DNA of 64,000 bases from Candidatus Yanofskybacteria bacterium CG10_big_fil_rev_8_21_14_0_10_36_16 (GCA_002794035.1 PCXQ01000004.1:124001-188000), one strand, 5' to 3'. Shown: positions 35,918-44,779, counted from the first letter of the stretch. Notes: generated by a model from the sequence alone, not told the origin. Translations and numbers: made by a program.

Positions 35918-36953
35918 TTTTCTCTACCTCGTCGGCCGCCAAAATACAATTTGCTACCTTGCCCGAGAAAACGGAAATTACTTTGTCATTTATTTTTGTA
36001 ACCAAGGTGGGGCGAGAATCAGTTTTTTCATTATGTGCCAAAACAGTACGTATCGTAAACATGGAGCCAACATGTTTCGCCTTTTTGAGTGCCGGTACAA
36101 ATTCAGAACCCGACTCAATAAATTTTTTAAAATTAGTAACTGAAGGATTTTTAACCATCCCCTTATTAAGAAGGGGCTTTAATTTGGCACTAATTCTTGG
36201 ATAATAGCCAAGATTTGACTGATGGATAGAGTGTTTTACATTGCCTAACACAAAATGATCTGATTTACCAAAATGATCCAGGCACATAAATGGCCCGTCT
36301 ACCACAACTACGCTTTTTTTAAGCAATTCCTTGGGTAGCTTTGCTACTGGTTTTTCAGCAACCTTGAATTGATACTTCCGTCTTTTTTCCGGCCATTTTT
36401 TTAGCAGACTATTTGTGTCTGCATACGCGCAAATCACAACCTTGTCATAGTTTTTAAAATCCTTATCTTTAAATTCTGTATTTAATAAAAGTTTTATCTT
36501 GTGCTTTTTAATTTTTAAATAGCACAGTTTTTTAAGAGTAGATACATCAAATAATTGCTCTTTCACGCTAAAACATCCCTCAACATTTTTATGATTAACA
36601 AATTTGGGGCTAATTGGACGTGATTCGATATTTAATGCTTTGCAAAATCTTGAATGCTCCTCTGCTGTTGTTAAACTACCTTCCTTTGCCACAACATAAT
36701 GATGTTTTATGCCGGGCACTACAACGCCTGGATATTCTTTTAAAAATAAAGGTAGGGCCCTCAGTGACTCCCTCCCAGTTTCCTTGCTCCTTGGATAGTG
36801 ATACCCGCGATGTAATCTAAACTGATTTATACCAGAAGCTGCACTTAAAATGTCTCGGTTTTTCTCAAATAAAAAAATATCATGGCGTTTTTGGGCCAAT
36901 CTTACAGCAACGGTTATTCCAAATATCCCACCTCCAATAACTGCTATTTTCAT
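35904..36953 (-). CDS. FAD-dependent oxidoreductase (DAO-like)
   Basis: The 349-residue protein starts with IAVIGGGIFGITVAVRLAQ and has an acidic residue ending strand 2 (FLFEKN), then SGINQFRLHRGYHYPRS, a typical DAO/UDP-galactopyranose-mutase-like FAD environment. A second Rossmann-supporting strand is YDKVVICAYADTNSLL. Substrate unknown. Convergent with the Gfo/Idh gene and just downstream of the TMTC-like gene, so perhaps also sugar-related. Confidence 0.75.
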   Translation of the reverse strand: MKIAVIGGGIFGITVAVRLAQKRHDIFLFEKNRDILSAASGINQFRLHRGYHYPRSKETGRESLRALPLFLKEYPGVVVPGIKHHYVVAKEGSLTTAEEHSRFCKALNIESRPISPKFVNHKNVEGCFSVKEQLFDVSTLKKLCYLKIKKHKIKLLLNTEFKDKDFKNYDKVVICAYADTNSLLKKWPEKRRKYQFKVAEKPVAKLPKELLKKSVVVVDGPFMCLDHFGKSDHFVLGNVKHSIHQSNLGYYPRISAKLKPLLNKGMVKNPSVTNFKKFIESGSEFVPALKKAKHVGSMFTIRTVLAHNEKTDSRPTLVTKINDKVISVFSGKVANCILAADEVEKIIDA

Positions 36954-36963
36954 ATTTAATACT

Positions 36964-38712
36964 CTACCAGAAAAAACTTTCTAAATTCAAGAAGTTATCC
37001 TCAGCCTCTTTGAAACTAAATCCTGTTTTATTAGCTAAGGCAAAATTACCTATTTTATAATTTGCATATGCGAAAAGAACCCTTGCCGACTCATCTGTCG
37101 GATTGTCGCCATAATATTTGGTTATAACATTTATAGCTTTTTGATAATTATGGGCTCTTATTTGGCTAATGACATACAAAATCTTGTTGCCTTCACCGCT
37201 GTAATTTAAGACGAGAGATTCAAGGATTCGGTTGGCCTGATGATATTTTCTCTGTTTAAAGTAAACCCTGCTTAAGCTTGTAAGAACATTCTGATTGTTG
37301 GGTCTTAATAAAAGTGCTTTTTCAAAATATTCTTCTGCCTTTTCAAAGTTACTTTCATTTGCCTCAATAGATCCAAGCCATGTTAAAGTCAGTAGAAAAT
37401 ATTCGTATTGGCTATTTGCTTCAAGTAAAAGCTCCCGGGCTTCACTTGTTTGGCCCTCTAATACTAAGGTCTTGGCCCAATTTGTTTTAGCAACTACACT
37501 GTCTGAAGATCTTTCGTACATAGCTTTATAAAGAGTAGTTTCATTTGCCCAAATTTTATTTTGATTTATGCAAAGCACAGAATAAACTGCCACCAAACCA
37601 ATCAAAGCCCTTTTATATTTTTTTTTATCTGGCAAAAAAGCCAGTAAAATGATCAAACCGACTGAAGGTAAATACATTAACCTATCCCCCATAATGGTGC
37701 CCACGGGAAATAACAAATTAGATATTAAAAGATAAGGAAAAATGAAAAGAGAAATCCCCAAAACCCAAAAAATATTGTTTATTTTCTTAATAGCCCAAAA
37801 TATCAACCCGAATAATACAATAATGCCGACTATGGATAAAAAATTAATCTCACTGACATTTTTTATTTGGTTAAAAGAATAATCAGGTGAAAGCCCAAAG
37901 GGTATAAGTATTTTCTGTAAATAAAGAGGTAAAATTTTAAATGCAGTTAACACCCTCTCTCCTGCAGACACGTAAGCTAAGGGGTTAAAAACAAATTCCG
38001 GCTGAACACCAAAGGCGTGCATGCCCAAAGCATTAATCCTCAACAAGAAATACCCCAGAATGGCTATTAAAAAATATGATGCGTGTGCGACCTTAGTATA
38101 TAAAGACGTATATACGTCCGTGTATACGAAAATAATTATTAAAACAACAGGAAACAACGCCACGGCCGTTTCTTTACTTAACAATGCCAAAAAGAAACAT
38201 CCGGCTGAAACTAAGGACCATTTAACTGTTGGCTTATCTAGTAAAATAAGCACCGAAAACAAGCTAAACAAAAAGGTTAAAAGTTCCGCTCTGCCAACGA
38301 TAGAACTTACCGCCTCAACGTGAATAGGCAAAACCAAGAAAATAATAGACGAAATTAAAGAAAATTTTTGGCGTTTAGATATTTTCTGTATAAGCAAAAA
38401 AACTAAAAAGGAGTTTACTGTGTGGAGTAAAACATTGATGATATGAAAACTAAATGAACCGTTCCCAAACAACAAAAAATTCAGCGACAAACTGACTTGG
38501 GTTAGTGGTCTATAAAGTCCTGATTCTCCAAAATCCTCAAAATAAGGACCGTTAAAAAAACTTGCCAGATTGCCCCAATCCCCCATAAAAGAATGGGATA
38601 ATATGAGGTGGTCATCATACACAAAATCTCCACCCAAAGAATTCCCGAAAACCACAAAACCGATGGCAATCAAAAGAAACACAATTTTCAATTCATAATT
38701 TCTGGTTTTCAT
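36964..38712 (-). CDS. TMTC-like membrane mannosyltransferase with TPR tail
   Basis: The 582-residue protein has an N-terminal membrane part of about ten helices and a C-terminal TPR region from about residue 395 (AKTLVLEGQTSEARELLLEA, EKAEEYFEKALLLRPNNQNV). The first loop contains DFVYDDHLIL, then YRPLTQVSLSLNFLLFG, FHIINVLLHTVNSFL and LPIHVEAVSSIVGRAELLT. These are the signatures of the TMTC/GT105 family, whose eukaryotic members O-mannosylate cadherins using dolichol-phosphate-mannose. A bacterial member is expected to glycosylate exported proteins. The start overlaps the next gene by ATGA. Confidence 0.75.
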   Translation of the reverse strand: MKTRNYELKIVFLLIAIGFVVFGNSLGGDFVYDDHLILSHSFMGDWGNLASFFNGPYFEDFGESGLYRPLTQVSLSLNFLLFGNGSFSFHIINVLLHTVNSFLVFLLIQKISKRQKFSLISSIIFLVLPIHVEAVSSIVGRAELLTFLFSLFSVLILLDKPTVKWSLVSAGCFFLALLSKETAVALFPVVLIIIFVYTDVYTSLYTKVAHASYFLIAILGYFLLRINALGMHAFGVQPEFVFNPLAYVSAGERVLTAFKILPLYLQKILIPFGLSPDYSFNQIKNVSEINFLSIVGIIVLFGLIFWAIKKINNIFWVLGISLFIFPYLLISNLLFPVGTIMGDRLMYLPSVGLIILLAFLPDKKKYKRALIGLVAVYSVLCINQNKIWANETTLYKAMYERSSDSVVAKTNWAKTLVLEGQTSEARELLLEANSQYEYFLLTLTWLGSIEANESNFEKAEEYFEKALLLRPNNQNVLTSLSRVYFKQRKYHQANRILESLVLNYSGEGNKILYVISQIRAHNYQKAINVITKYYGDNPTDESARVLFAYANYKIGNFALANKTGFSFKEAEDNFLNLESFFW

Positions 38713-39833
38713 TCAATTAAAGATTTTAGATTGTCTGCATAATTCTTTATTGCACTCCCTTTTTCAAACCGCCTTGATGTTTCAATGGCTTTCTTGCTTA
38801 CATCATTTCTTAAGCTATCGCTTTCCAACAACTGTTTAACTTTTTCTGCTATATCATCTGGGCTCCAATCAACAATAAAGCCGTTGCTTCCATCCTCTAT
38901 TATATCTTCAGTTATACCAACCCTTGTTGTTATAACAGGCAAACCGCAAGCCATTGCCTCAACAACAACTCTTGGCCCTCCCTCGTTTAATGACGGATTA
39001 ACAAAGATCTTCGCACTATTATATGCCATTGCAACATCTTTTAATGTCGGCAGCCATCCTGCAAAATCAACTTTGATATTCTGGCTCACAGATCTTAATT
39101 TCAAATATTCTTTTTCTGGTCCCTCACCTATAATTAAACATCCGGCATTTGTATGATGTTTTTCTACAAGCAATTTAACTGCCCGCAACAATAGATCAAC
39201 ATTCTTGTTCTCTTCAAGGCGGCCTGCAAATATAACGTCATATTTCTTTTCAACATCAGGTATTGGCTTAAAAACATCTAAATCAATATACAAGGAAGGA
39301 ATATATTTTATTTTTTCCTCCGGCACTCCTGCATGAATTAAAAAGTTCGGTACTTGCTTCTTATTTACAACCCTAACTGCTTTTACTTTTAATGCATCAT
39401 GCTTTATAAATTGTTCTGTTGCCCATCTGTAAATTCTTTCCTTGGGTCCTGCTGCCTTGGGATAACCGGGCACATGATGAATTTCTAAAACATATGGAAC
39501 TTTAATTTTGTTATGTAACAATCTTGCCCCTATGCCATTATAAAATGGTGCGTATTCATGCACCGTCATTAAATTAAAATTATGTTCTGCATAAAGTTCT
39601 TTTCCCTTTTTTAGTATCCATTCCAGTTGTCTCCACAAAGGCCAAGGAGAAGGATGAACAAAAACATTTCCAAACGGCTGGTAGCTGGTAGCTGGTAGCT
39701 GGTAGCTGACAACGCGAGGACAAACAATATCAATGCGATCCCAATATTTAGAAAATTCCTCCAAAGTATTATAAAAAGCCCCTCTCTTTCCAAGAGCTAA
39801 TGATCTGTCCCCGCTTATCATTAATAATTTCAT
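38709..39833 (-). CDS. GT4 glycosyltransferase with in-frame heptanucleotide repeat
   Basis: The 374-residue protein has IFAGRLEENKNVDLLLRAV near 198, IIGEGPEKEYLKL and NEGGPRVVVEAMACGLPVITTRVG as the E-x7-E region. Around residues 42-52 the peptide SYQLPATSYQ is encoded by a GTAGCTG tandem repeat. Because seven is not a multiple of three, gain or loss of one unit would shift the frame and cut the protein near its start. The remainder is normal for the family. Confidence 0.85.
   Translation of the reverse strand: MKLLMISGDRSLALGKRGAFYNTLEEFSKYWDRIDIVCPRVVSYQLPATSYQPFGNVFVHPSPWPLWRQLEWILKKGKELYAEHNFNLMTVHEYAPFYNGIGARLLHNKIKVPYVLEIHHVPGYPKAAGPKERIYRWATEQFIKHDALKVKAVRVVNKKQVPNFLIHAGVPEEKIKYIPSLYIDLDVFKPIPDVEKKYDVIFAGRLEENKNVDLLLRAVKLLVEKHHTNAGCLIIGEGPEKEYLKLRSVSQNIKVDFAGWLPTLKDVAMAYNSAKIFVNPSLNEGGPRVVVEAMACGLPVITTRVGITEDIIEDGSNGFIVDWSPDDIAEKVKQLLESDSLRNDVSKKAIETSRRFEKGSAIKNYADNLKSLIE
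39677..39708. repeat. Heptanucleotide tandem repeat inside a GT4 gene
   Basis: GCTG followed by four perfect GTAGCTG units (39681-39708) lies in the 5' region of the GT4 coding sequence. Copy number change by slippage would alter the reading frame. Confidence 0.85.
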
Positions 39834-39840
39834 TTGGAAT

Positions 39841-39945
39841 AATTTTTAATTTTACAATTTCTAATTAATTTTCAACTTTTTAGTTTTAAAAAATCTGATT
39901 TGATATATTGTTTTGAAAATTAAAAATTATAAATTAGAAATTACC
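39841..39945. repeat. AT-rich inverted repeat between GT4 genes
   Basis: Left arm AATTTTTAATTTTACAATTT then CTAATTAATTTTCAA (39841-39875); right arm TTGAAAATTAAAAATTATAA and AATTAGAAATTA (39913-39943). Both arms recur at 50927-51040. On the right side it reaches into the end of the GT4 gene at 39927. Confidence 0.65.
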
Positions 39946-40994
39946 TGAATGGTGTTTTCTATCATATTATCTTCTGTATACTTGCTTGCTGTCTCTCTGC
40001 CCCTTTCTATAAATTTTTCTTTTATTTCTTTATCACGCCAAACAACCTTTATTGCCTCGACTAAGTCAAATTCATTATTATATTTTACCATTAAACCATT
40101 ATCTCCCTGCTTTATAACTTCTGGATTAGCACCCGACGTTGTGGTAACAATAGGAACATCGGCCTTCATTGCTTCAATCAATTCATTGGGGAAAACCTCA
40201 TAAGCACTATTTAAAACAAAAATATCAGCTGCTGCCATATATAATGCCAATTCTTCATTTGTTTTATCACCGACAATAACCACCCTATTATCAAGGCGCA
40301 TGTTTTTAATTATAGACCTAAGCATCTTCTCATCGGGGCCGTCGCCGACTATTACCAAACGGAAAAATTGGCTTATCTCAAACAGTCTGGGCATAAGCTT
40401 TACCAACATCTTAAATCCTTTCCAAGAATAAAGCTTCCCTACAGATAAAATAATATTCCCATGTACGCCGATTTTACTTCGCGCCTCTTCTTTTTTTATT
40501 TCAGCCTTTTTAAAATTAATGCCGTTATTAATTATGGCAATTTTTGTCTTTGATATGCCCCAACCAGAAACAATCTTCGCTAAATATTTTGAAGGCACAA
40601 CAACAGTGTGGGCATTAGAGCAAGTCCAACTTTGAAGTTTATGTAAAATTTTAAGCCAGCCCTTTCTATCACTTTTTTGAAAATCATTTATCATCAACCT
40701 GGCCTTTTTTTTGTTCATTCCCATTTCCCAAACATAATCTCCGGCAACCCTAACAAGTAATTTCTTTTTAAATATTTTTGAAGCAATGGCTGAAACAACT
40801 CCGCTTCTAATGGTATCAAAAGAAAATATTATGTCCGCCTTGCGCGCTGATTTAAGAACGCTAAAAAAATTAATACCAGATAAGACAACAACATTAAAGC
40901 CGTTTTGCTTAAGAGCCATTGTTATAACATCAGCATAATTTTTTGGCTCATTACTAACACTTCTACAAATTAATATATTTTTTTTATTACTCAT
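39927..40994 (-). CDS. GT4 glycosyltransferase
   Basis: The 355-residue protein has NIILSVGKLYSWKGFKMLVKL near 180, VIVGDGPDEKMLRSIIKNM and FPNELIEAMKADVPIVTTTSG as the E-x7-E region. Its last codons lie inside the AT-rich repeat, so the C-terminus (TIQVISNL) has probably been rebuilt by the repeat. The start overlaps the upstream GT4 gene by 8 bases. Confidence 0.85.
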   Translation of the reverse strand: MSNKKNILICRSVSNEPKNYADVITMALKQNGFNVVVLSGINFFSVLKSARKADIIFSFDTIRSGVVSAIASKIFKKKLLVRVAGDYVWEMGMNKKKARLMINDFQKSDRKGWLKILHKLQSWTCSNAHTVVVPSKYLAKIVSGWGISKTKIAIINNGINFKKAEIKKEEARSKIGVHGNIILSVGKLYSWKGFKMLVKLMPRLFEISQFFRLVIVGDGPDEKMLRSIIKNMRLDNRVVIVGDKTNEELALYMAAADIFVLNSAYEVFPNELIEAMKADVPIVTTTSGANPEVIKQGDNGLMVKYNNEFDLVEAIKVVWRDKEIKEKFIERGRETASKYTEDNMIENTIQVISNL

Positions 40995-42138
40995 TTATAA
41001 AGCTAGTTAAAATCTCGCTGTACTTTTTTGCAATATTATCCCAATCATACCTTTCTTTAACCATACTAAATGCATTTCTAACTATTTTATCTCTTAATTC
41101 TTTGTTCTCCGTGAGTAGTTTTATTTTTTCAGCAACGCTTTCCTCATCATCAACTCCGCAAAATACCCCCGTTTCTGAATCTGTAATAAAATCAATTATA
41201 CCACCCACCGGAGTGGCCACCACAGGTATTTCAGCTGCCATTGCTTCAAGAAACGAAATACCCATACCTTCAGAACGAGACGGACGGGCAAAAACATGAG
41301 ATATTTTTAAATATTTAGGAAGTTCGTCATGATCAATACTTCCGGTAAAAATAACTCTGTCTGAAAGATTTAACTTCATAACCAAAACAGCAAGATCGCT
41401 TTTGTCTTCTCCATCCCCAACCAAAACCAGCTTATAATTGTCTGCCAAAAATGGCATTGATTTAATTAGCGTATCCAAAGCATTTTTGTGAGTAAGTCGC
41501 GATATGCTAATAATGATTCTATCACCTGGCTTTATTTCTAATTTGTCTTTAAGTTCTGATATCTCCCTATAAGGACATTCACGAGAAAATTTTTCTACAT
41601 CAACACCGTTTGGTATTATTTTAATCTTTCTTTCATCAGCTCCATTTTCTAAAGCAACGCCCTTCAAAAAATTACTTATGGCTATAACGAAATCTGCTTC
41701 TTTTATTATTTTTTTAAAAATAAACATCTTAATCTTCCCCGCTTTGCTGAAATTTCTACCCTCTTGCAAATTAACCACGAACGGCACATAGGAATATTTT
41801 TTCTTAAATCGTAGAGCTAACATACCTCCATATGACGCCAACAAAGAAAAGACCAGACCATATTCATGTTCTTCATGTAATTTTTTTGCCAAAGAATACC
41901 CGCTTAAAACAAGTCTAATTTTATCTAGACATCCTCCGTTGCCAATACGATAAACATTTATATTCCCAACCTTTTCAAAATCAAGCAGTTTCTTATCCAT
42001 TTTGGCAGTAATTAAATCAAACTCAAACCCATCACTAAGTCGATCGGTTAATTCTTTTAAGGCAAATTCTGCACCCCCAATATAAGGCAAATATGCAGTT
42101 GAAAAAATTAATATTCTTTTCTTATTAACACCTGTCAT
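40987..42138 (-). CDS. GT4 glycosyltransferase
   Basis: The ATG at 42138 (MTGVNKKRILIFSTAYLPYI) is used in place of a TTG six codons earlier. The 383-residue protein has GGAEFALKELTDRL, IISISRLTHKNALDTLIKSM near 202, LVGDGEDKSDLAVLV and SEGMGISFLEAMAAEIPVVA with E-x7-E. It resembles PimB/WcaL-type transferases. First gene of the minus-strand glycosyltransferase run 36964-42138. Confidence 0.87.
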   Translation of the reverse strand: MTGVNKKRILIFSTAYLPYIGGAEFALKELTDRLSDGFEFDLITAKMDKKLLDFEKVGNINVYRIGNGGCLDKIRLVLSGYSLAKKLHEEHEYGLVFSLLASYGGMLALRFKKKYSYVPFVVNLQEGRNFSKAGKIKMFIFKKIIKEADFVIAISNFLKGVALENGADERKIKIIPNGVDVEKFSRECPYREISELKDKLEIKPGDRIIISISRLTHKNALDTLIKSMPFLADNYKLVLVGDGEDKSDLAVLVMKLNLSDRVIFTGSIDHDELPKYLKISHVFARPSRSEGMGISFLEAMAAEIPVVATPVGGIIDFITDSETGVFCGVDDEESVAEKIKLLTENKELRDKIVRNAFSMVKERYDWDNIAKKYSEILTSFINE

Positions 42139-42173
42139 ATAATAAAAATGCCACAAAACGACCTCTTAATCAA

Positions 42174-42198
42174 TAAAAAAATGGCAACAAAATTGCCA
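42174..42198 (-). terminator. Terminator of the 42229 gene
   Basis: Minus-strand stem TGGCAA/TTGCCA with a five-base loop, followed by a run of seven T. Confidence 0.8.
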
Positions 42199-42228
42199 AA
42201 TCAAAAAACCTCAATAACATAACTTTAT

Positions 42229-42600
42229 TTAAACCATTACGTGTTCTAAAATCTTGTTCTCAATCAACTCCTGAAGTTCATTCATCTTTTTTTCTGTGTC
42301 ATCGCTTTCAACAAACTCTATCAAGTAACTATCACCTTCTTCATAAACATCCATGGGGTTGTTGCCTCCGGACACTTCCCTATACAATACCATTAAATCC
42401 TGTCTTTCAAATCCAGAGTTCTTTAAAACCCTTAGGCATGGACCTAAATACTCAGATGCTTTTTCTTTACGGCTATATTTATATTCTTTTTCCTCAACTT
42501 TATCTTTGGATTCTTCTTCTTTTATTTCTTGTGATTTATCGACATTGCCTTCTGAGCCGTACTTATCACTTTTAAGTGAAAATTTTTCTAAAAAACTCAT
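42229..42600 (-). CDS. Hypothetical acidic protein
   Basis: The 123-residue protein has a disordered, Lys/Glu-rich first half (SKDKVEEKEYKYSRKEK) and an ordered second half with ASEYLGPCLRVLKNSGFERQ and DSYLIEFVESDD. Each flank has a strong terminator, so it is a single-gene unit. No family is recognised and the neighbours give no clear hint. Confidence 0.6.
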   Translation of the reverse strand: MSFLEKFSLKSDKYGSEGNVDKSQEIKEEESKDKVEEKEYKYSRKEKASEYLGPCLRVLKNSGFERQDLMVLYREVSGGNNPMDVYEEGDSYLIEFVESDDTEKKMNELQELIENKILEHVMV

Positions 42601-42633
42601 ATTAAATAAAATATATCAAAATTTTAATATAAA

Positions 42634-42664
42634 TAAAAACCCCCACACCCATGCATGGGTGTGG
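42634..42664 (-). terminator. Terminator of the thiolase-like gene
   Basis: A perfect 22-base palindrome at 42643-42664 (arms CCACACCCATG/CATGGGTGTGG) is followed on the minus strand by GGGTTTTTATTTA. Confidence 0.8.
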
Positions 42665-42688
42665 AGACAAGCCCCGACTTGGCGAGGT

Positions 42689-43864
42689 TTAATTAGAAAG
42701 GATAACGACTGAGCTCGATGTGAATATACCACCGTTACCATATACAAGAGCTGAGTGTGGATTGGTTACCTGCCTCCCCTTTGCAACTCCCCTAATCTGC
42801 TCAACTGCTTCAATAATGCTAAACATTGCCGGTGCTTCCCACGGTGCTCCGAAAGATAGCAAGCCACCATGAGTATTTACTGGGAAATCATCAGGAGCTG
42901 ACATCTCCGTATAATTATCATAAAACTCTTCAATCCATTGACCACCTAATCCTACAGGCACCAGTCCGGCATCTTCTAAAAATTTCAAGAAACAAATCGG
43001 GAAACAATCATAAATACCAAACCAATCAATATCCTCTACTCTTAATCGTGCATCACTAAGTGCGATTTTTGTTGCCCTGCCAACTGAAAACATGTCCTCG
43101 AATATCTCCCTTTGAGGATACGGGCATCCGACTCCTTCTCCGCACCCCCTAACATATACAGGATTATTTAAAGCTGAAAACTCTGAACTAACAATTACTG
43201 CTCCAGCTCCATCGGCCGGTCTAGCACATTCTAAAACATTCGTAACTGAGGCCACCTTCCTAGAAGAAAGAGCCTCGTCCAAAGTTAGAACTTTTCTATT
43301 TAAAGCATTTGGGTGACGTGAGGCCTGTATACTCATAAGAACTGCCACCATGGCCAACTGTTCTCTGGTTGTTCCATAAGAATCCATGTGCCATTGAGCA
43401 ATTGAATTATAAAGGATTGGTATAACGGGTAATGATGGGTCATCTTTGGGGTATAAAGGATGGTTAATCTTACTGTTGGCTTTCAAAACCAGCTCCCTAC
43501 CGCTAAGAGAACCAACTTTATCACCGGCAACTACCGCAACATTTTTAGCTCTACCTGACACCAAAAGATCGTTGGCAAGAATTAAGCCACTAACTGGCCC
43601 GGCTCCACCAACATCAACAGTGTAGCAACTTGAAAGTTGTCCCGATATTCCCAAAAAATAAGCCAATCTGTGAGCGGTCATAAAATTAGATTCAACCAAG
43701 GTCGAACAAACAATCAAAGCATCAATTTCTCTTATATCAGATTTAGCATTTAAAATGGCATTACAAAATGCATCAACCATTAAAGAAGTTACGGGTGTCT
43801 CCGGAAACTTACCTATCTTACTTAGACCCACACCGATAATCGCTGAGTTTTTTGTTTCTCTCAA
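42689..43864 (-). CDS. Thiolase-superfamily protein without the usual nucleophile
   Basis: The start is a TTG at 43864, seven bases after AAAGGA. The 391-residue protein has the thiolase-fold pattern of the SCP-x/lipid-transfer-associated branch: SAIIGVGLSKIGKFPE, IREIDALIVCST, VDVGGAGPVSGLILANDLL, RPADGAGAVIVSS and NTHGGLLSFGAPWEAPAMFS. Where thiolases have the Cys nucleophile (C-x-SG) this protein has Gly (VDVGGAG), and the final C-x-G motif is YGNGG. The His of NTHGG is kept. Patescibacteria normally lack fatty acid metabolism, so a transferred gene with an acyl-binding or non-Claisen role is possible. Confidence 0.7.
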   Translation of the reverse strand: MRETKNSAIIGVGLSKIGKFPETPVTSLMVDAFCNAILNAKSDIREIDALIVCSTLVESNFMTAHRLAYFLGISGQLSSCYTVDVGGAGPVSGLILANDLLVSGRAKNVAVVAGDKVGSLSGRELVLKANSKINHPLYPKDDPSLPVIPILYNSIAQWHMDSYGTTREQLAMVAVLMSIQASRHPNALNRKVLTLDEALSSRKVASVTNVLECARPADGAGAVIVSSEFSALNNPVYVRGCGEGVGCPYPQREIFEDMFSVGRATKIALSDARLRVEDIDWFGIYDCFPICFLKFLEDAGLVPVGLGGQWIEEFYDNYTEMSAPDDFPVNTHGGLLSFGAPWEAPAMFSIIEAVEQIRGVAKGRQVTNPHSALVYGNGGIFTSSSVVILSN

Positions 43865-44005
43865 GGTAGTTTCCTTTCCTCATTAAAATATTAAAGAACG
43901 CAAGATTATTTAAACATGATAATAATTATTTGTAAACAACAAAGATCCGACAAAAAAACAGCTCTTTGCAGAGAAGTTTTTTATTATATTTCTCTTGTAA
44001 CAATC

Positions 44006-44362
44006 TCAGAATTCTTTAAATACAATCTCAGTTGTTTTGAAATATTTTTTAATGAATTCTACGGCATCGTCAGGCGAAAAACTTGTGCATGTATAAATTA
44101 CAGAAGATAAAAACTTTTGTCTGGTCCAAACGCCAATATAAATACCAGAGTCTATTAATGGGATAAAAGCATCGTAACCGGAATTTTCTATCTTCCCATG
44201 CCCGTCTGCAGTATGAACAATAGGGTCTCCATAAACACGGAGTTTCAATTCCTTAGTAAGAGCAAATAAAAAATCTTTCACGGTCTCTTCTGAAACATCT
44301 ATTGTATATTTAGCTTCTACAAGAAGCCTTTGCCTCATAATGTCCGGCGCAATATTTTTCAT
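44006..44362 (-). CDS. SpeD-like (S-adenosylmethionine decarboxylase fold) protein, altered active site
   Basis: The 118-residue protein has the length of class 1b SpeD and a matching core: AFIPLIDSGIYIGVWTRQKF then SSVIYTCTSFSPDDAVEFIK near residues 65-105. Aligned by eye with the ESH-x-x-x-HTW and TCG segments of SpeD, the pyruvoyl-forming Ser and the catalytic Cys are kept (DSG, TCT), but both His positions are Gly and the Ser needed for processing is Asp. It may be a non-cleaved homologue or one with a new substrate. Some phage and CPR SpeD homologues are known to decarboxylate amino acids, which makes this plausible. Family assignment is by motif only. Confidence 0.5.
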   Translation of the reverse strand: MKNIAPDIMRQRLLVEAKYTIDVSEETVKDFLFALTKELKLRVYGDPIVHTADGHGKIENSGYDAFIPLIDSGIYIGVWTRQKFLSSVIYTCTSFSPDDAVEFIKKYFKTTEIVFKEF

Positions 44363-44381
44363 GTTGTTAATTATTAAAAAA

Positions 44382-44624
44382 TTATTTTATCAGATTTAGT
44401 TTTTTATCTCTTGGCCAACTTTTAATTTCAGCTTCGCGTCCACGCGCCAAAAGCAATGTCAAAAATTCTTCAGAGTATTTTAAAACGACAGGTCTTCTTG
44501 TCTTTGTATAATGCGCTCCCCCTTTTGATTCATTATGCTGTTTAATTCTTCTTTCTAGATTGTTCGTACAACCAACATATAAAGTTTTGTCGGCACATTC
44601 TACGATATATACAAAATATTTCAT
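44382..44624 (-). CDS. GIY-YIG nuclease-domain protein (UPF0213-like)
   Basis: The 80-residue protein is a single GIY-YIG domain: YFVYIVECADKTLYVGCTNN with the paired YIV/YVG motifs, the Arg in LERRIKQHN and the distal Glu in REAEIKSW. Such small stand-alone proteins (YhbQ type) are common in CPR genomes; DNA-repair or RNA roles are proposed. Confidence 0.85.
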   Translation of the reverse strand: MKYFVYIVECADKTLYVGCTNNLERRIKQHNESKGGAHYTKTRRPVVLKYSEEFLTLLLARGREAEIKSWPRDKKLNLIK

Positions 44625-44653
44625 TTTTGGAAAGTAATAATTTAAGAATCACA

Positions 44654-44694
44654 TCGAAATTTGCTAATTTCGACGTGATTTTTACGCTTAAAAA
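44654..44694. repeat. 41-base direct repeat with hairpin, copy 1
   Basis: TCGAAATT-TGCT-AATTTCGA hairpin followed by CGTGATTTTTACGCTTAAAA. Copy 2 is identical and starts 81 bases later. Confidence 0.85.
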
Positions 44695-44734
44695 CTACCC
44701 ACCTCGTCACAATACTCCTCGGGATAATACCTCG

Positions 44735-44775
44735 TCGAAATTTGCTAATTTCGACGTGATTTTTACGCTTAAAAA
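44735..44775. repeat. 41-base direct repeat with hairpin, copy 2
   Basis: Identical to copy 1 at 44654. It abuts the 3' end of tRNA-Gln (minus strand), so on the tRNA transcript the hairpins could act as 3' processing or termination signals; no U-tract follows the stem. Confidence 0.85.
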
Positions 44776-44779
44776 TCAG

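Noticed and set aside
44654..44775. Possible CRISPR array
   Set aside because: Only two repeat copies, the spacing holds no spacer set, and there are no cas genes nearby.
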